Assembly (NCBI RefSeq): GCF_900156125.1
Contig: NZ_FTLX01000001.1
Location: 708,957-772,956 of the forward strand
DNA: 64,000 nt
Origin: Domibacillus enclensis
GTDB lineage: Bacteria; Bacillota; Bacilli; Bacillales; Domibacillaceae
Direction of reading: 5' to 3'
Part shown: one piece after another, positions 25,101 through 34,963 of the stretch
How the letters are laid out: every line of letters begins with the position of its first letter
How positions within the stretch are numbered: position 1 is the stretch's first letter
The notes under the pieces: generated by a model
Seen by the model: only the letters and a program-made list of their open reading frames with translations
Told to the model about the DNA's origin: nothing
The model's database searches: none
Made by a program: the position numbers and the translations under genes

Positions 25101-27725
25101 TTACTTTGCATCGTACCACGTCGGGCCAAAGGAATAATCCACTTTTAACGGAACATCCAGTTCAAATGCGTGTTCCATCACTTCTGGCACGATGCGCTCC
25201 ATTTGATCAATTTCTTCTTTTGGCACATCAAAAATCAGTTCATCGTGTACTTGCAGCAGCAGCTTGGAGGTCAGTTTCTCACGCTCCAGCCGTTCTGCCA
25301 CATCAATCATCGCTTTTTTAATAATGTCTGCAGCACTTCCCTGGATCGGCGTATTCATCGCTGTCCGTTCACCGAAGGACCGGAGATTAAAGTTACGGCT
25401 TGTAATTTCAGGAATGTAGCGGCGCCGGTTTAAAAGCGTCGTCACAAATCCTTTTTCCTTTGCTTCACGAATAATGGAATCCATGTATTCCTTTACGCCC
25501 GGATACGTGTTTAAGTACCGGTCGATGAATTCCGCCGCATCCTTTCGTGTAATGCCAAGATTTTGGGACAGCCCGTAATCACTGATGCCATATACGATGC
25601 CGAAGTTCACGGCTTTGGCCTGGCGCCGCATATTCGACGTAACGCCGCTCTCTTCGACATGGAATACTTCCATGGCTGTAGCGGTATGAATGTCGAGTCC
25701 TTGCTGAAAGGCGTCGATTAATTTTTCATCGCCGCTTATATGAGCAAGTACGCGCAATTCAATTTGTGAATAATCGGCCGCGAACATAACAGAATCCGCT
25801 TTTTCTGGAATAAACGCCTGACGGATTTTCCGCCCTTCTTCTAAACGGATTGGAATGTTTTGCAGATTCGGGTCTGTTGAACTGAGCCGTCCCGTTTGTG
25901 TGAGTGCCTGATTAAAGCGTGTATGGATTTTATGAGTATCCGGATCTGCCACCTTCAAGAGTCCTTCAATGTACGTGGACTGAAGCTTGCCGATCTGGCG
26001 GTAATCTAAAATGTACTGCACGATCTCATGCGCTGGCGCCAGCTTTTCCAGAACATCCGCTGACGTAGAGTAGCCTGTTTTCGTTTTTTTCACAGCAGGC
26101 AGGCCCAGCTTTTCAAACAGAATCACACCTAGCTGCTTTGGAGAATTAATATTAAAATCCGTGCCGGCAAGCCCGTGAATCGTCGCTTCCATTTCAGCCA
26201 GCCGTCTTTTCAGCTCTGTTCCCATTTCGTTTAAACGAACAGTGTCTACACGGACGCCTTCCGATTCCATATCCGCCAAAATAAGCGCCAGCGGAAGTTC
26301 AAGTTCATCAAACAATTCGTTCTGGCTGTTTTCCGTCAATTCGCGCCGGCACGTATCATCCAGGCGGCTTAATGCTTCTGCTTTCGCGCTGACATGCTTT
26401 GCGTAAACAGCTTCTTCCGGCAAGGCCCGCTTGGCTCCTTTTCCATATACCGCTTCATCCGGGGCGATGCCGTTTTCTCCATGAAGCCTCGCTGTTGCCG
26501 CGAAATCCTCTGGTGATTCGGCTGGATTAATTAAGTAGGATGCCAGAAAAATATCAAAGTCGATGCCTTTCAGCTCTATACCGTGACGGCGCAGGGCAAT
26601 AACGGTCCGCTTCGCATCGTAAACCGTTTTACGCGCAGAAGCGTTCTCCGCCCACTGTTTAAAAGCGGTTGATTCAAAAACCGATTCTCCAGGCAAAAAG
26701 ATCGTCCTGCCGCTGCCAGAAACGGCAATGCCCGCAACCGGCGCTTTATGATAGTTCACATCCATCATTTCCACATAGACCGCATCTGCTTGTTCAAAAT
26801 GGGCCGGCTCTGGATGGTGAACAATGTCAAAGTCAACATCCACCGCTTCATCCGGCTCGCTCGTCCGCTGAATTCCGTCCAGCAGCGTCTTAAATTCCAG
26901 ATCACGATACAAATCGTACAGTTCGTCATCATTTGCTCCGCTGTAGGTGAGCCGGTCGATTGCCATATCAAGCGGAACCGACCGCAAGATCGTTGCGAGC
27001 TTTTTGCTCATCACAGCCATCTCCTGGTTGTCGGTCAGCTTTTCCTTCAGCTTCGCACCACTCACTTGATCAATCGACTGGAGCAGCTGTTCAACAGAAT
27101 GAAACTGCTTCAGCAATTTAATCGCCGTTTTTTCGCCAACGCCCGGAACGCCTGGAATGTTGTCGGAGGCGTCGCCCATTAACCCCTTCATATCAATAAT
27201 TTGCAGCGGCGAAAGACCATACTTTTCCTGCACATGCTCTGGTGTATACACTTCAATATCGGTGATGCCTTTTCTCGTGATGCAGACTGTTGTTTTGTCT
27301 GTTGCCAGCTGTGTTAAATCCTTGTCACCCGAGTACACCTTTACTTGATAGCCCTCTTTTTCCGCCTGCAGTGACAGCGTGCCGATAATATCGTCCGCTT
27401 CATAATTTTCCAGCTCAAAATAAGGAATGCCATGCGCTTTTAACAGCTCCCGCACATACGAAAATTGCTCGGAAAGCTCGGGCGGCGTTTTCTGCCGTGT
27501 TCCCTTGTATTCTTTAAACGTTTCATGGCGGAATGTCGTTTTCCCTGCATCAAACGCAACAAGAATGTGCGTCGGCTGTTCATCCTTCAGCATCTTGTTC
27601 AGCATCATCGCAAATCCGTACACCGCATTTGTGTGAATGCCCTTTGAATTGCTCAGAAGCGGCAGAGCAAAAAAAGCGCGGTACGCGATGCTGTTCCCGT
27701 CAATTAACACTAGTTTTTTTTCCAT
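25101..27725 (-). CDS. polA: DNA polymerase I
   Basis: An 874-residue Pol I used for Okazaki-fragment maturation and repair. The 5'-3' exonuclease domain spans about 1-295 (LVLIDGNSIAYRAFFALP; GLMGDASDNIPGVPGVGEKTA). The middle 3'-5' exonuclease-like domain lacks the usual DxE metal ligands, as in other Bacillus Pol I. The polymerase domain has motif A ADYSQIELRVLAHISGD (about 650), motif B RRQAKAVNFGIVYG (about 700) and motif C QVHDELIFD (about 825). ATG at 27725 follows AAGGAGGA. Operon polA-mutM-coaE. Confidence 0.97.
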   Translation of the reverse strand: MEKKLVLIDGNSIAYRAFFALPLLSNSKGIHTNAVYGFAMMLNKMLKDEQPTHILVAFDAGKTTFRHETFKEYKGTRQKTPPELSEQFSYVRELLKAHGIPYFELENYEADDIIGTLSLQAEKEGYQVKVYSGDKDLTQLATDKTTVCITRKGITDIEVYTPEHVQEKYGLSPLQIIDMKGLMGDASDNIPGVPGVGEKTAIKLLKQFHSVEQLLQSIDQVSGAKLKEKLTDNQEMAVMSKKLATILRSVPLDMAIDRLTYSGANDDELYDLYRDLEFKTLLDGIQRTSEPDEAVDVDFDIVHHPEPAHFEQADAVYVEMMDVNYHKAPVAGIAVSGSGRTIFLPGESVFESTAFKQWAENASARKTVYDAKRTVIALRRHGIELKGIDFDIFLASYLINPAESPEDFAATARLHGENGIAPDEAVYGKGAKRALPEEAVYAKHVSAKAEALSRLDDTCRRELTENSQNELFDELELPLALILADMESEGVRVDTVRLNEMGTELKRRLAEMEATIHGLAGTDFNINSPKQLGVILFEKLGLPAVKKTKTGYSTSADVLEKLAPAHEIVQYILDYRQIGKLQSTYIEGLLKVADPDTHKIHTRFNQALTQTGRLSSTDPNLQNIPIRLEEGRKIRQAFIPEKADSVMFAADYSQIELRVLAHISGDEKLIDAFQQGLDIHTATAMEVFHVEESGVTSNMRRQAKAVNFGIVYGISDYGLSQNLGITRKDAAEFIDRYLNTYPGVKEYMDSIIREAKEKGFVTTLLNRRRYIPEITSRNFNLRSFGERTAMNTPIQGSAADIIKKAMIDVAERLEREKLTSKLLLQVHDELIFDVPKEEIDQMERIVPEVMEHAFELDVPLKVDYSFGPTWYDAK

Positions 27726-27745
27726 AAGTCCTCCTTCAAAAACAT

Positions 27746-27810
27746 CAAAAAAGCCGTTGATTTCTTTTCCATTCTACCATGCACGGCAGAAAAAAAGAAA
27801 ACAACGGCTT
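27746..27810 (-). terminator. Long hairpin with T-run in the polA leader
   Basis: AAGCCGTTG (minus strand 27810-27802) pairs with CAACGGCTT (27759-27751), and inside it TTTCTTTT (27800-27793) pairs with AAAAGAAA (27768-27761). TTTTTG follows at 27750. It looks like an intrinsic terminator placed about 20 bases before the polA start, after the phoR terminator. It may be a second phoR terminator or an attenuator. Confidence 0.6.
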
Positions 27811-27825
27811 GTATCAACCTTGTCC

Positions 27826-27866
27826 AAAAAAAAGCGGCAGAGGCTATCAACGAATGGCCTCCGCCA
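27826..27866 (-). terminator. Terminator of phoPR
   Basis: GGCGGAGGC (27865-27857) and GCCTCTGCCGC (27844-27834) pair on the minus strand with one mismatch, followed by eight T. Confidence 0.8.
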
Positions 27867-27939
27867 AACAAAAGCTGGATAAAGGGGGTTGATACTTATT
27901 ACTATAACAGCTAATTATAAAAGGAATGTAAACGCGTCA

Positions 27940-29715
27940 TTAATCTTTTGTAAAATCACTCGGCACGTCTTTACGGAAAGAAACGGTGAAGGATGTTCCT
28001 TCATTCATTTTGCTTTCTACTGTTATTTTCCCTTGATGGGCTTCCATAATATGCTTGACGATGGCCAGGCCGAGCCCTGTTCCGCCAGAGTCCCTGCTTC
28101 TTGCTTTATCTACCCGGTAAAACCGTTCAAAAATGCGGGGCAGCTCTGCTTTTTCAATGCCAATTCCCGTATCGGATACGGTCACATGAACCATTTTCTC
28201 TGAATCATTTCCTTCAATGTAAATACGTCCGCCTTTTGGCGTATACAGAATCGCGTTTGTAATTAAATTTAAAAACACTTGCTTCAGCCGGTATTCATCC
28301 CCTTGAACGAACAGACGCTCTGGCAAATTTACCTTTAAAGCAATTTGCTTTTCTTCAAGACGGTGTTCCAGCGTCAAAATCATTTCTTTTACTAATTTAT
28401 TTAACGAAACGGTCGTGATGTTGAGCGTCAATCCCTTTTGCTCAATTTTAGACAAATCAAGCAAATCAGCTACGAGCGTTTCCATCCGGCCACTTTCTTT
28501 CCAAATAATATCCAGAAATAATTTAGCGGCGTCCGGGTCCTTTAATGCCCCGTCTAAAAGAGTTTCCGAAAATCCTTTGATCGATGTAATCGGTGTTTTT
28601 AGTTCATGCGACACGTTCGCCACAAAGTCTTTTCGCATTTGTTCCAGGTGCTTGATCTCCGTTATGTCATGAAATACAATTAAAATTCCTTTCCATTCAT
28701 CGTTCGTTCCGATGATGGGCGCTCCCGACACCTCGATGTCTTTTTCTTCAAGATCGAAGGCTATTTTAATTTGACGGCGGACATTTTTTTCGGTCATAAA
28801 TACATCTTCCACTACTTTGATCACATCATCCTGCGTAATAACCTCGTAATACCGCTTTTTAATAATCCGGCCCGTGCTGTACATTTTTTTAAAGGAACGG
28901 TTTGCCATGACGATGTAGCCCCGGTCGTCAATAAGCAGCAGACCGCTTTCGATATTTTCAATCAGCGTTGTCAGCCGGTTTTGATGCACTTCCTGCGCCT
29001 GCATCATTTCCTGCAGGTTCCGGGCAAGGATGTTAATAGATGTATTCAGCATTCCGACTTCGTCCGGAGGGGTTTCATACGTGCGCGCCCGGTAGTTGCC
29101 CTTTGCGAGCTCAATGGCCACAGCCGTTGCGGATTCAATCGGCTTCACGTACCTGCCGGTGATTTTCGTTCCAATTAACAGGATTAAAATGAGTGAGACG
29201 CCGAGAGACGCAAGCAGAATCAGCCAGATTTGACCGTAAATTTCATCCAGTGCATTCACTCGCATACTGACAACAACATAGCCCTCTTGCTCTCCAGCGC
29301 TATTGTCAATGTAGGCCCAGTGGTATTGAAGATCCAGACGGCGCAAAAGGGAATTTTTATAGTTTTGCTCATTAAGCGTGCCTGATATCCGCTTTACGAT
29401 ATCCCGGTGCACATTCGTATGCTGCTCATTTTCTCCCCCACTGTCATAAAGCATGGCACCTGCATTGTCCGCTACACTAAGGCGTGTATCCATTACCTCG
29501 CTCCACTCATTCAAAAGCTCAGGATTGATCGCTTCAATTCCTCCGCTGTCTTCAATTGCACCGGCAAGCAAGGCTGTTTCACGCTCAAGGCGGTCATTCA
29601 CCGTAGATAAATAATACGATTTAAACATTTGGCCAAGCCAGATGCCAAGCGCAACCAGCACAACAGCGATGAGTGTAATAAGCGATAAAATCAGTCTTGT
29701 CCGGAAATTGATCAT
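27940..29715 (-). CDS. phoR: Phosphate-starvation sensor kinase PhoR
   Basis: A 591-residue membrane histidine kinase. Two membrane helices (about 7-28 and 158-180) enclose an extracytoplasmic sensor region; then HAMP (about 180-235), PAS (about 245-350), HisKA with the phosphoacceptor His in FVANVSHELKTPI (about 370), and HATPase_c with N box NLITNAILYTP and G boxes DTGIGIEK and GGTGLGLAI (about 480-560). It overlaps phoP by four bases (ATGA). It responds to phosphate limitation through wall teichoic acid intermediates in B. subtilis. Confidence 0.95.
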   Translation of the reverse strand: MINFRTRLILSLITLIAVVLVALGIWLGQMFKSYYLSTVNDRLERETALLAGAIEDSGGIEAINPELLNEWSEVMDTRLSVADNAGAMLYDSGGENEQHTNVHRDIVKRISGTLNEQNYKNSLLRRLDLQYHWAYIDNSAGEQEGYVVVSMRVNALDEIYGQIWLILLASLGVSLILILLIGTKITGRYVKPIESATAVAIELAKGNYRARTYETPPDEVGMLNTSINILARNLQEMMQAQEVHQNRLTTLIENIESGLLLIDDRGYIVMANRSFKKMYSTGRIIKKRYYEVITQDDVIKVVEDVFMTEKNVRRQIKIAFDLEEKDIEVSGAPIIGTNDEWKGILIVFHDITEIKHLEQMRKDFVANVSHELKTPITSIKGFSETLLDGALKDPDAAKLFLDIIWKESGRMETLVADLLDLSKIEQKGLTLNITTVSLNKLVKEMILTLEHRLEEKQIALKVNLPERLFVQGDEYRLKQVFLNLITNAILYTPKGGRIYIEGNDSEKMVHVTVSDTGIGIEKAELPRIFERFYRVDKARSRDSGGTGLGLAIVKHIMEAHQGKITVESKMNEGTSFTVSFRKDVPSDFTKD

Positions 29716-30434
29716 GCTTCTTTCGGTTCTTCCAGCTTATAACCCAGCCCTCGAATGGTTTTAATATAGCGTGGCTTCTTAGTATTTTCTTCCATTTTAT
29801 CTCGCAGATGACTGATATGCACGTCGACAATTCGTGTATCCCCAACGAAATCGTATTTCCATACGGCCGCAAGCAGCTGGTCGCGTGTTAAAACTCTTGT
29901 TTTGTTTTCTGCTAAAAACAGCAGCAATTCAAACTCTTTCGGTGTTAATTCCATCAGCTGCTTTTTATAATAAGCTTCGTATTTTTCCGGGTACAGCTTT
30001 AGTTCCGCGACTTTGATTAACTCACTGTCGTCTTCTTCCTCTTCTTCTATGACAGGCTCAGACGGCGCCTGCTGCACACGGCGCAGGATCGCTTTTACGC
30101 GCGCAATAAGCTCTCTCGGGCTGAAGGGCTTGGTCATATAATCATCTGCTCCGAGCTCAAGCCCGAGCACTTTATCAAACTCTTCATCCTTTGCTGTCAG
30201 CATTAAAATCGGGATGGTCACACGACGCTGGCGCAAATCCTTGCATACTTCCATGCCATCGAATTTTGGAAGCATCCAGTCCAAAATCATCAAATCAGGC
30301 TTCGTTTCCTCCGCCATGCGAAGCGCTTCTTCCCCGTCGTAAGCTGTCTCCACCTCAAATCCAGCTTGCTCCAGATTATATTTGATTAACGTAACGATGG
30401 ATGGTTCGTCATCCACGACTAATATTTTCTTCAT
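29712..30434 (-). CDS. phoP: Phosphate response regulator PhoP
   Basis: A 240-residue OmpR/PhoB response regulator. The receiver domain (1-120) has the phosphoacceptor Asp in LMILDWMLPK (about 53) and the conserved Thr and Lys in LTAKDE and MTKPFSP. An acidic linker (VIEEEEEDDSEL, about 130-141) precedes the winged-helix DNA-binding domain. The ATG at 30434 follows AGGAGG by about six bases. A TATAAT -10 lies at 30477-30472 with a weak -35. Order phoP-phoR-polA and mdh upstream is as in B. subtilis. Confidence 0.96.
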   Translation of the reverse strand: MKKILVVDDEPSIVTLIKYNLEQAGFEVETAYDGEEALRMAEETKPDLMILDWMLPKFDGMEVCKDLRQRRVTIPILMLTAKDEEFDKVLGLELGADDYMTKPFSPRELIARVKAILRRVQQAPSEPVIEEEEEDDSELIKVAELKLYPEKYEAYYKKQLMELTPKEFELLLFLAENKTRVLTRDQLLAAVWKYDFVGDTRIVDVHISHLRDKMEENTKKPRYIKTIRGLGYKLEEPKEA

Positions 30435-30562
30435 TCGAATCCTCCTGAAAATCAATCTATGTCTACTCTTCATTATAGCTGAAGAGCCCCACTGTAGAAA
30501 GCACTTGTTCACATTCAGAAAAACAAACGTGTCAAGGGAATACAAGTCTTTTTTTATGGCAT

Positions 30563-31069
30563 TTTCCTTTTTATGAGTAAAATAAAGGCTGTTGTCTTTC
30601 TAGAAAAGAACATTCAGGGGCTCCGATCTGCCGGTTCCGCTTTCCTGTTGGGCGAACGCTGAACCAGCCCAAAGAGCGTGGCTGTTTCAGCCTGTCCGCT
30701 CGTCCAACGGGAGTCTTCACCGACAGCTCTCCGCCCATAGCGGTTTTAAAGGACCAGCGAGGAGAGCAGACAGCTGTTCTTGAAAAGCGTATGACGTTAA
30801 GAATGAAACCCACTTTTCCTACATGGTGAAAAGCAGAAGGTTCTCATCTTTTTCTTTCCACTCAGAACCATTTCCATTTTTGGTTTTACACTCTGCTCTT
30901 CCTCCCCACTAGGGCGGCTGGTGCAGGGCGAAGACTCGGGAGGGATAAAGCGGGTCAGGTGAGATCCACTTTTGGAGCGGAGCGACAAAAGTTAGCTCAC
31001 CGCCCGCCCTTCCGAACGCGAAGTCCTGCAGAAGCCGCCCGAACCGTGTTTGTGCAAGCATATTAGCTT
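30563..31069 (+). repeat. Dispersed structured repeat, copy A (about 507 bp)
   Basis: First of four related copies in the window. It begins with AT-rich sequence leading into TTTCTAGAAAAGAACATTCA, then a hairpin domain (30644-30711, outer arms CCTGTTGGG and TCCAACGGG), a middle segment, and a long rod-like hairpin (30911-31040) capped by ACTTTTG...CAAAAGT. It ends near GCAAGCATATTAG. It lies between the phoP promoter and the mdh terminator and holds no transposase or plausible gene. It fills most of the 709-base gap between phoP and mdh. Confidence 0.9.
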
Positions 31070-31099
31070 TTCATTGACATATTCTTTTTCCAACAGCAT

Positions 31100-31132
31100 G
31101 AAAAGAGCCCACCAAAAGTGGCAGGCTCTTTT
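31100..31132 (-). terminator. Terminator of citZ-icd-mdh
   Basis: AAAAGAGCC and GGCTCTTTT pair on the minus strand with further pairing inside (TGCCAC/GTGG), followed by CATGC; the T-tract is the end of the second arm. Confidence 0.7.
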
Positions 31133-31143
31133 CCATTTCATTT

Positions 31144-32085
31144 TTATGCAAGAATTTCCATGACGTTTCGTACCGCTTCGGCTGATTGGTCGAGAGCGGC
31201 TTTTTCTTCCGCTGTCAGGTCGAGTTCGATGATTTTCTCGATGCCGCTGCCACCAAGGATGGTGGGCACGCCGAGGTACAATTCATCGTAGCCGTATTCC
31301 CCTTCCAAAAAAGCGATCGCCGGCAGGATACGGCGCTGGTCCTTTAAGATAGCTTCTGTCATTTCAACGAGAGATGCAGCCGGTGCGTAATAAGCGGAGC
31401 CATTGCCGAGCAATTGAACAATTTCGCCGCCGCCTTTGCGCGTACGCTCGACAATCTCGTCCAGACGCTCTTTCGGAATCAATGCTTCAAGCGGAATTCC
31501 CCCAGCATAGGAGTAGCGGACGAGCGGAACCATATCATCGCCGTGGCCGCCAAGTACGAAGCCCGTTACATCTTTTACAGAAACCTTTAATTCCTGTGCC
31601 ACAAATGTTCTGAAGCGGGCAGTGTCCAGCACGCCGGACTGGCCGATGACACGATGCTTTGGAAACCCTGACTCTTTCAATACGGTGTAGGTCATCGCAT
31701 CGACCGGATTTGTCAGGACGATGATAATGCTATCAGGAGAGTATTTTACGATTTCTGCCGTAACCGATTTCATTACATTTTGATTCGTCTGAACAAGGTC
31801 GTCACGGCTCATGCCCGGCTTGCGTGCGATTCCTGCTGTGATGATGACAATGTCCGAATCAGCTGTGTCGGCATAGTCAGACGTGCCTGTGATATTGGCA
31901 TCAAACCCTTGAACCGGGCTTGCCTGAAGCATATCCAGTGCTTTTCCTTTTGTAGGACCGTCTGCTTGAGGAACGTCGACCAGAACAACATCCGCTAATT
32001 CTTTTTGTGCGAGTAAAAATGCCGTTGTTGCGCCAGTGAATCCGCCGCCAATTACAGAAACTTTTTTACGGTTGTATGCAGTCAT
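31144..32085 (-). CDS. mdh: Malate dehydrogenase
   Basis: A 313-residue LDH-like malate dehydrogenase that oxidises malate to oxaloacetate with NAD. The dinucleotide fold begins [13 protein letters not shown] (about 11-23); substrate-binding Arg residues are in [13 protein letters not shown] (about 82-94), and the catalytic His in [12 protein letters not shown] (about 180). ATG at 32085 follows AAAGGAGGAG. It is the last gene of citZ-icd-mdh; a hairpin separates it from icd and a terminator follows. Confidence 0.97.
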   Translation of the reverse strand: MTAYNRKKVSVIGGGFTGATTAFLLAQKELADVVLVDVPQADGPTKGKALDMLQASPVQGFDANITGTSDYADTADSDIVIITAGIARKPGMSRDDLVQTNQNVMKSVTAEIVKYSPDSIIIVLTNPVDAMTYTVLKESGFPKHRVIGQSGVLDTARFRTFVAQELKVSVKDVTGFVLGGHGDDMVPLVRYSYAGGIPLEALIPKERLDEIVERTRKGGGEIVQLLGNGSAYYAPAASLVEMTEAILKDQRRILPAIAFLEGEYGYDELYLGVPTILGGSGIEKIIELDLTAEEKAALDQSAEAVRNVMEILA

Positions 32086-32125
32086 ATGAAAACTCCTCCT
32101 TTAAGTTGTGTGCGCGTTATGTATG

Positions 32126-32152
32126 AAATGCCCTCCACATGGGAGGGCATTA
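32126..32152 (-). other. Intercistronic hairpin between icd and mdh
   Basis: ATGCCCTCC (minus strand 32150-32142) and GGAGGGCAT (32136-32128) form a nine-bp stem with a five-base loop. No long T-run follows, so it is more likely a processing or stability hairpin, or a leaky terminator, than a full stop. Confidence 0.55.
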
Positions 32153-32155
32153 AAA

Positions 32156-33424
32156 TTAAAGATTTTTAATTAATTCATCAGCGAATTCTGAACATTTAAC
32201 TTCTGTTGCGCCGTCCATTAGGCGGGCAAAGTCATATGTAACGACTTTAGAAGAGATCGTTTTTTCCACTGATTTTGTGATCGAGTCAGCCGCTTCGTTC
32301 CAGCCCAGGTGCTCAAGTAAAAGAACGCCTGAAAGAAGAACAGAAGAAGGATTTACTTTATCAAGTCCAGCATATTTAGGTGCTGTACCATGAGTCGCTT
32401 CAAAGATTGCATGACCCGTTTCATAGTTGATGTTAGCTCCCGGTGCAATGCCGATGCCGCCTACTTGCGCTGCAAGAGCATCAGAAATGTAATCACCGTT
32501 CAAGTTCATCGTTGCAACAACATCAAACTCTTTCGGACGAGTCAAGATTTGCTGTAAGAAGATATCAGCGATTGAATCTTTTACAAGCAGCTTGCCTTCT
32601 GCTTCAGCGTCAGATTGTGCTTTGTTTGCAGCATCTGTGCCTTCTGCTTCTTTGATCTTATCGTACTGCGCCCATGTAAAGACTTGATCGCCGAATTCTT
32701 TCTCAGCAAGATCGTAGCCCCAGCTTTTAAATGCGCCTTCTGTAAATTTCATGATGTTGCCTTTATGAACAAGCGTTAAAGACTTGCGGCCTTCTTTAAG
32801 TGCGTAATTGATTGCGGCACGAACTAAGCGCTCTGTTCCTTCTTTAGACACAGGCTTAATGCCGATACCTGACGTTTCAGGAAAACGGATTTTGTTAACG
32901 CCCATCTCGTTTTTAAGGAATTCGATGACTTTTTTCACTTCATCTGAACCTTCTGCGTATTCAATACCTGCATAAATATCTTCTGTGTTTTCACGGAAAA
33001 TAACCATGTCAGTATCTTCTGGACGTTTCACCGGTGAAGGGACGCCGTCGAAGTAACGGACAGGACGAAGGCATGTGAACAGATCCAATTCCTGGCGAAG
33101 TGCCACGTTCAATGAACGGATTCCGCCGCCAACTGGAGTTGTAAGTGGGCCTTTAATTGCGATTAAGTATTCATCAATCTGATCAAGTGTTTCTTTCGGA
33201 AGCCATTCACCCGTTTGGTTGAATGCTTTCTCGCCGGCAAGAACTTCTTTCCAAACAATTTTCTTTTCACCGTTGTACGCTTTTTCCACGGCTGCATCGA
33301 GCACGCGTGAAGCTGCTGCCCAAATATCAGGACCGATGCCATCGCCTTCAATAAATGGAACAACCGGATTGTTTGGTACGTTTAGTACGCCGTCTTGCAT
33401 TGAAATTTTTTCGCCTTGAGTCAT
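32156..33424 (-). CDS. icd: Isocitrate dehydrogenase (NADP)
   Basis: A 422-residue NADP-dependent isocitrate dehydrogenase. Substrate-binding [22 protein letters not shown] (phosphorylatable Ser and Arg residues, about 104-124, shown in part), the metal-binding [10 protein letters not shown] (about 285) and the NADP region HGTAPKYAG (about 340-348) are present. The ATG at 33424 gives [20 protein letters not shown], as in B. subtilis, and follows GGAGGGAA; a longer frame upstream is not conserved. Second gene of citZ-icd-mdh. The 116 bases before it hold the palindrome AACCTAGGTT (33475-33484) and no clear terminator. Confidence 0.97.
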   Translation of the reverse strand: MTQGEKISMQDGVLNVPNNPVVPFIEGDGIGPDIWAAASRVLDAAVEKAYNGEKKIVWKEVLAGEKAFNQTGEWLPKETLDQIDEYLIAIKGPLTTPVGGGIRSLNVALRQELDLFTCLRPVRYFDGVPSPVKRPEDTDMVIFRENTEDIYAGIEYAEGSDEVKKVIEFLKNEMGVNKIRFPETSGIGIKPVSKEGTERLVRAAINYALKEGRKSLTLVHKGNIMKFTEGAFKSWGYDLAEKEFGDQVFTWAQYDKIKEAEGTDAANKAQSDAEAEGKLLVKDSIADIFLQQILTRPKEFDVVATMNLNGDYISDALAAQVGGIGIAPGANINYETGHAIFEATHGTAPKYAGLDKVNPSSVLLSGVLLLEHLGWNEAADSITKSVEKTISSKVVTYDFARLMDGATEVKCSEFADELIKNL

Positions 33425-33540
33425 GTTGCAATTCCCTCCAATTCCATGTTCAAAGGCCAGAGGAATCAAGTCCCCTAACCTAGGTTTGACCATTTTCATC
33501 TTACACTAGTTAATCTTTTTTTTGCAAATGCTTTCTAGCA

Positions 33541-34659
33541 TTATCCGCGTTCGCTGATTGGAACATATTTTTGCATGTCCGGACCTGTATATTCCGCGCG
33601 CGGACGGATCAGTCTGTTGTTGGCATACTGCTCCAAAATATGGGCAATCCAGCCAGATGCACGGCTTACAGCGAAAATCGGTGTAAACAAATCATGCTCG
33701 ATTCCGAGGCTGTGATACACAGATGCGGAATAAAAATCAACATTCGGAGGCAGGTTTTTGCTGCCCGTGACCAGCTCTTCAATTTCGATTGACATATTGT
33801 AAAGCTCCGGTTCGCCCGTTTGCTCTGTTAAACGCTTCGACATGTCACGAAGATGCTTTGCCCGCGGGTCTCCTTGACGGTACACACGATGGCCAAAGCC
33901 CATAATTTTTTCTTTGTTGTTTAATTTTTCCAGAATGTACGGCTCTACATTATCAGCTGAACCGATTTCTGTCAGCATTTTCATAACCTGCTCGTTTGCG
34001 CCGCCATGAAGCGGGCCTTTAAGTGCACCTAGGGCTGCCGTCACGCCTGAATACATATCAGACAATGTTGCCACACAAACGCGGGCAGTAAACGTAGACG
34101 CATTTAACTCATGATCCGCATGAAGAACGAGCGCTTTGTCAAACGCTTCAATTTCCACTGCTGTCGGCTCATTGCCGGAAAGCATATACAAAAAGTTTTC
34201 AGCAATGCCGTATTCTTTTTTCGGTGCAATCGGCTCCTGGCCTTTACGAATGCGGGCAAAAGCTGTAACAAGAGCTGGAATTTTCGCTTGAATGCGCACC
34301 GCTTTACGGTAGTTGGCTTCGTCCGTCATTTCATCAGATTCTTCATCATAAAGCCCCAATAAAGAAACAGATGACCGCAATGCCGCCATTGGATGAACTT
34401 TGTCGATTGGATACATTTTGAAATGATCAAGAATCTCTTGAGGGATGTCGTAGCTGTCCGACAACTGGGTTTTCAGTTCATCCAGCTGAGCCTGTGTTGG
34501 AAGGCTGCGATGCCAGAGTAAATAAATTACTTCTTCAAAGCTCGCGTTTTCAGTCAGATCATCAATGTTGTACCCTGCATATGTAAGTGTGTCATCAATG
34601 ATCGAGCTGACGGATGACGTTGTAGCAACTACTCCTTCGAGTCCGCGTGCAGTAGTCAT
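33541..34659 (-). CDS. citZ: Citrate synthase II
   Basis: A 372-residue type I dimeric citrate synthase, the entry step of the TCA cycle. Catalytic residues lie in GPLHGGANEQV (His, about 220), IMGFGHRVYR (His, about 255) and the Asp of NVDFYSASVYHSLGI (about 305). ATG at 34659 follows GAAGGAGAG. It is first in citZ-icd-mdh, behind a promoter with a cre-like site at the start point and a leader of about 175 bases. Confidence 0.97.
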   Translation of the reverse strand: MTTARGLEGVVATTSSVSSIIDDTLTYAGYNIDDLTENASFEEVIYLLWHRSLPTQAQLDELKTQLSDSYDIPQEILDHFKMYPIDKVHPMAALRSSVSLLGLYDEESDEMTDEANYRKAVRIQAKIPALVTAFARIRKGQEPIAPKKEYGIAENFLYMLSGNEPTAVEIEAFDKALVLHADHELNASTFTARVCVATLSDMYSGVTAALGALKGPLHGGANEQVMKMLTEIGSADNVEPYILEKLNNKEKIMGFGHRVYRQGDPRAKHLRDMSKRLTEQTGEPELYNMSIEIEELVTGSKNLPPNVDFYSASVYHSLGIEHDLFTPIFAVSRASGWIAHILEQYANNRLIRPRAEYTGPDMQKYVPISERG

Positions 34660-34834
34660 AAAATCTCTCTCCTTCGCTTGTTTATTTCCCCATTACCCGC
34701 TTTTTTATTTTATGTATGTACATGCCGAGCAACTGCTCAGTACCATTTTGGAAATAAAAAAGCTATGTACAAAAATCATAAGCACCTGTTCAAAACAAAA
34801 ATTACTGAAATGTTCAAAAAGGTGTGCGCTTACA
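34660..34834 (-). promoter_or_regulatory. citZ 5' leader
   Basis: About 175 untranslated bases. One hairpin is visible, TACTGAGCA...TGCTCGGCA near 34738-34718. No terminator. B. subtilis citZ mRNA is reported to be bound by aconitase, so a post-transcriptional role is possible but unproven. Confidence 0.4.
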
Positions 34835-34869
34835 TTGCTTATTATAAACAATTTGGGCAAGTTTGTGAA
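34821..34869 (-). promoter_or_regulatory. citZ promoter with cre-like site at the start point
   Basis: TTCACA (34869-34864), 17-base spacer, TATAAT (34846-34841), minus strand. TGTAAGCGCACACC (34834-34821) matches the CcpA cre consensus TGWAANCGNTNWCA at nine of eleven fixed positions and sits at the transcription start, a repressing position. Confidence 0.65.
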
Positions 34870-34963
34870 TCAAAACGTGCCAATTCTCCGGAACTTTTTT
34901 CGAAAACAGCAAAATTCCGAGCATTATGTGCCCGGAATTTATGGTATTATAGTATGTTTTGTC

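Noticed and set aside
30797..30988. Short minus-strand reading frames with similar peptides in repeat copies A, B (45624-45815) and C (53577-53819)
   Set aside because: They overlap the structured 3' domain of the repeat, have no ribosome binding sites, differ in length, and their similarity is fully explained by the DNA repeat.
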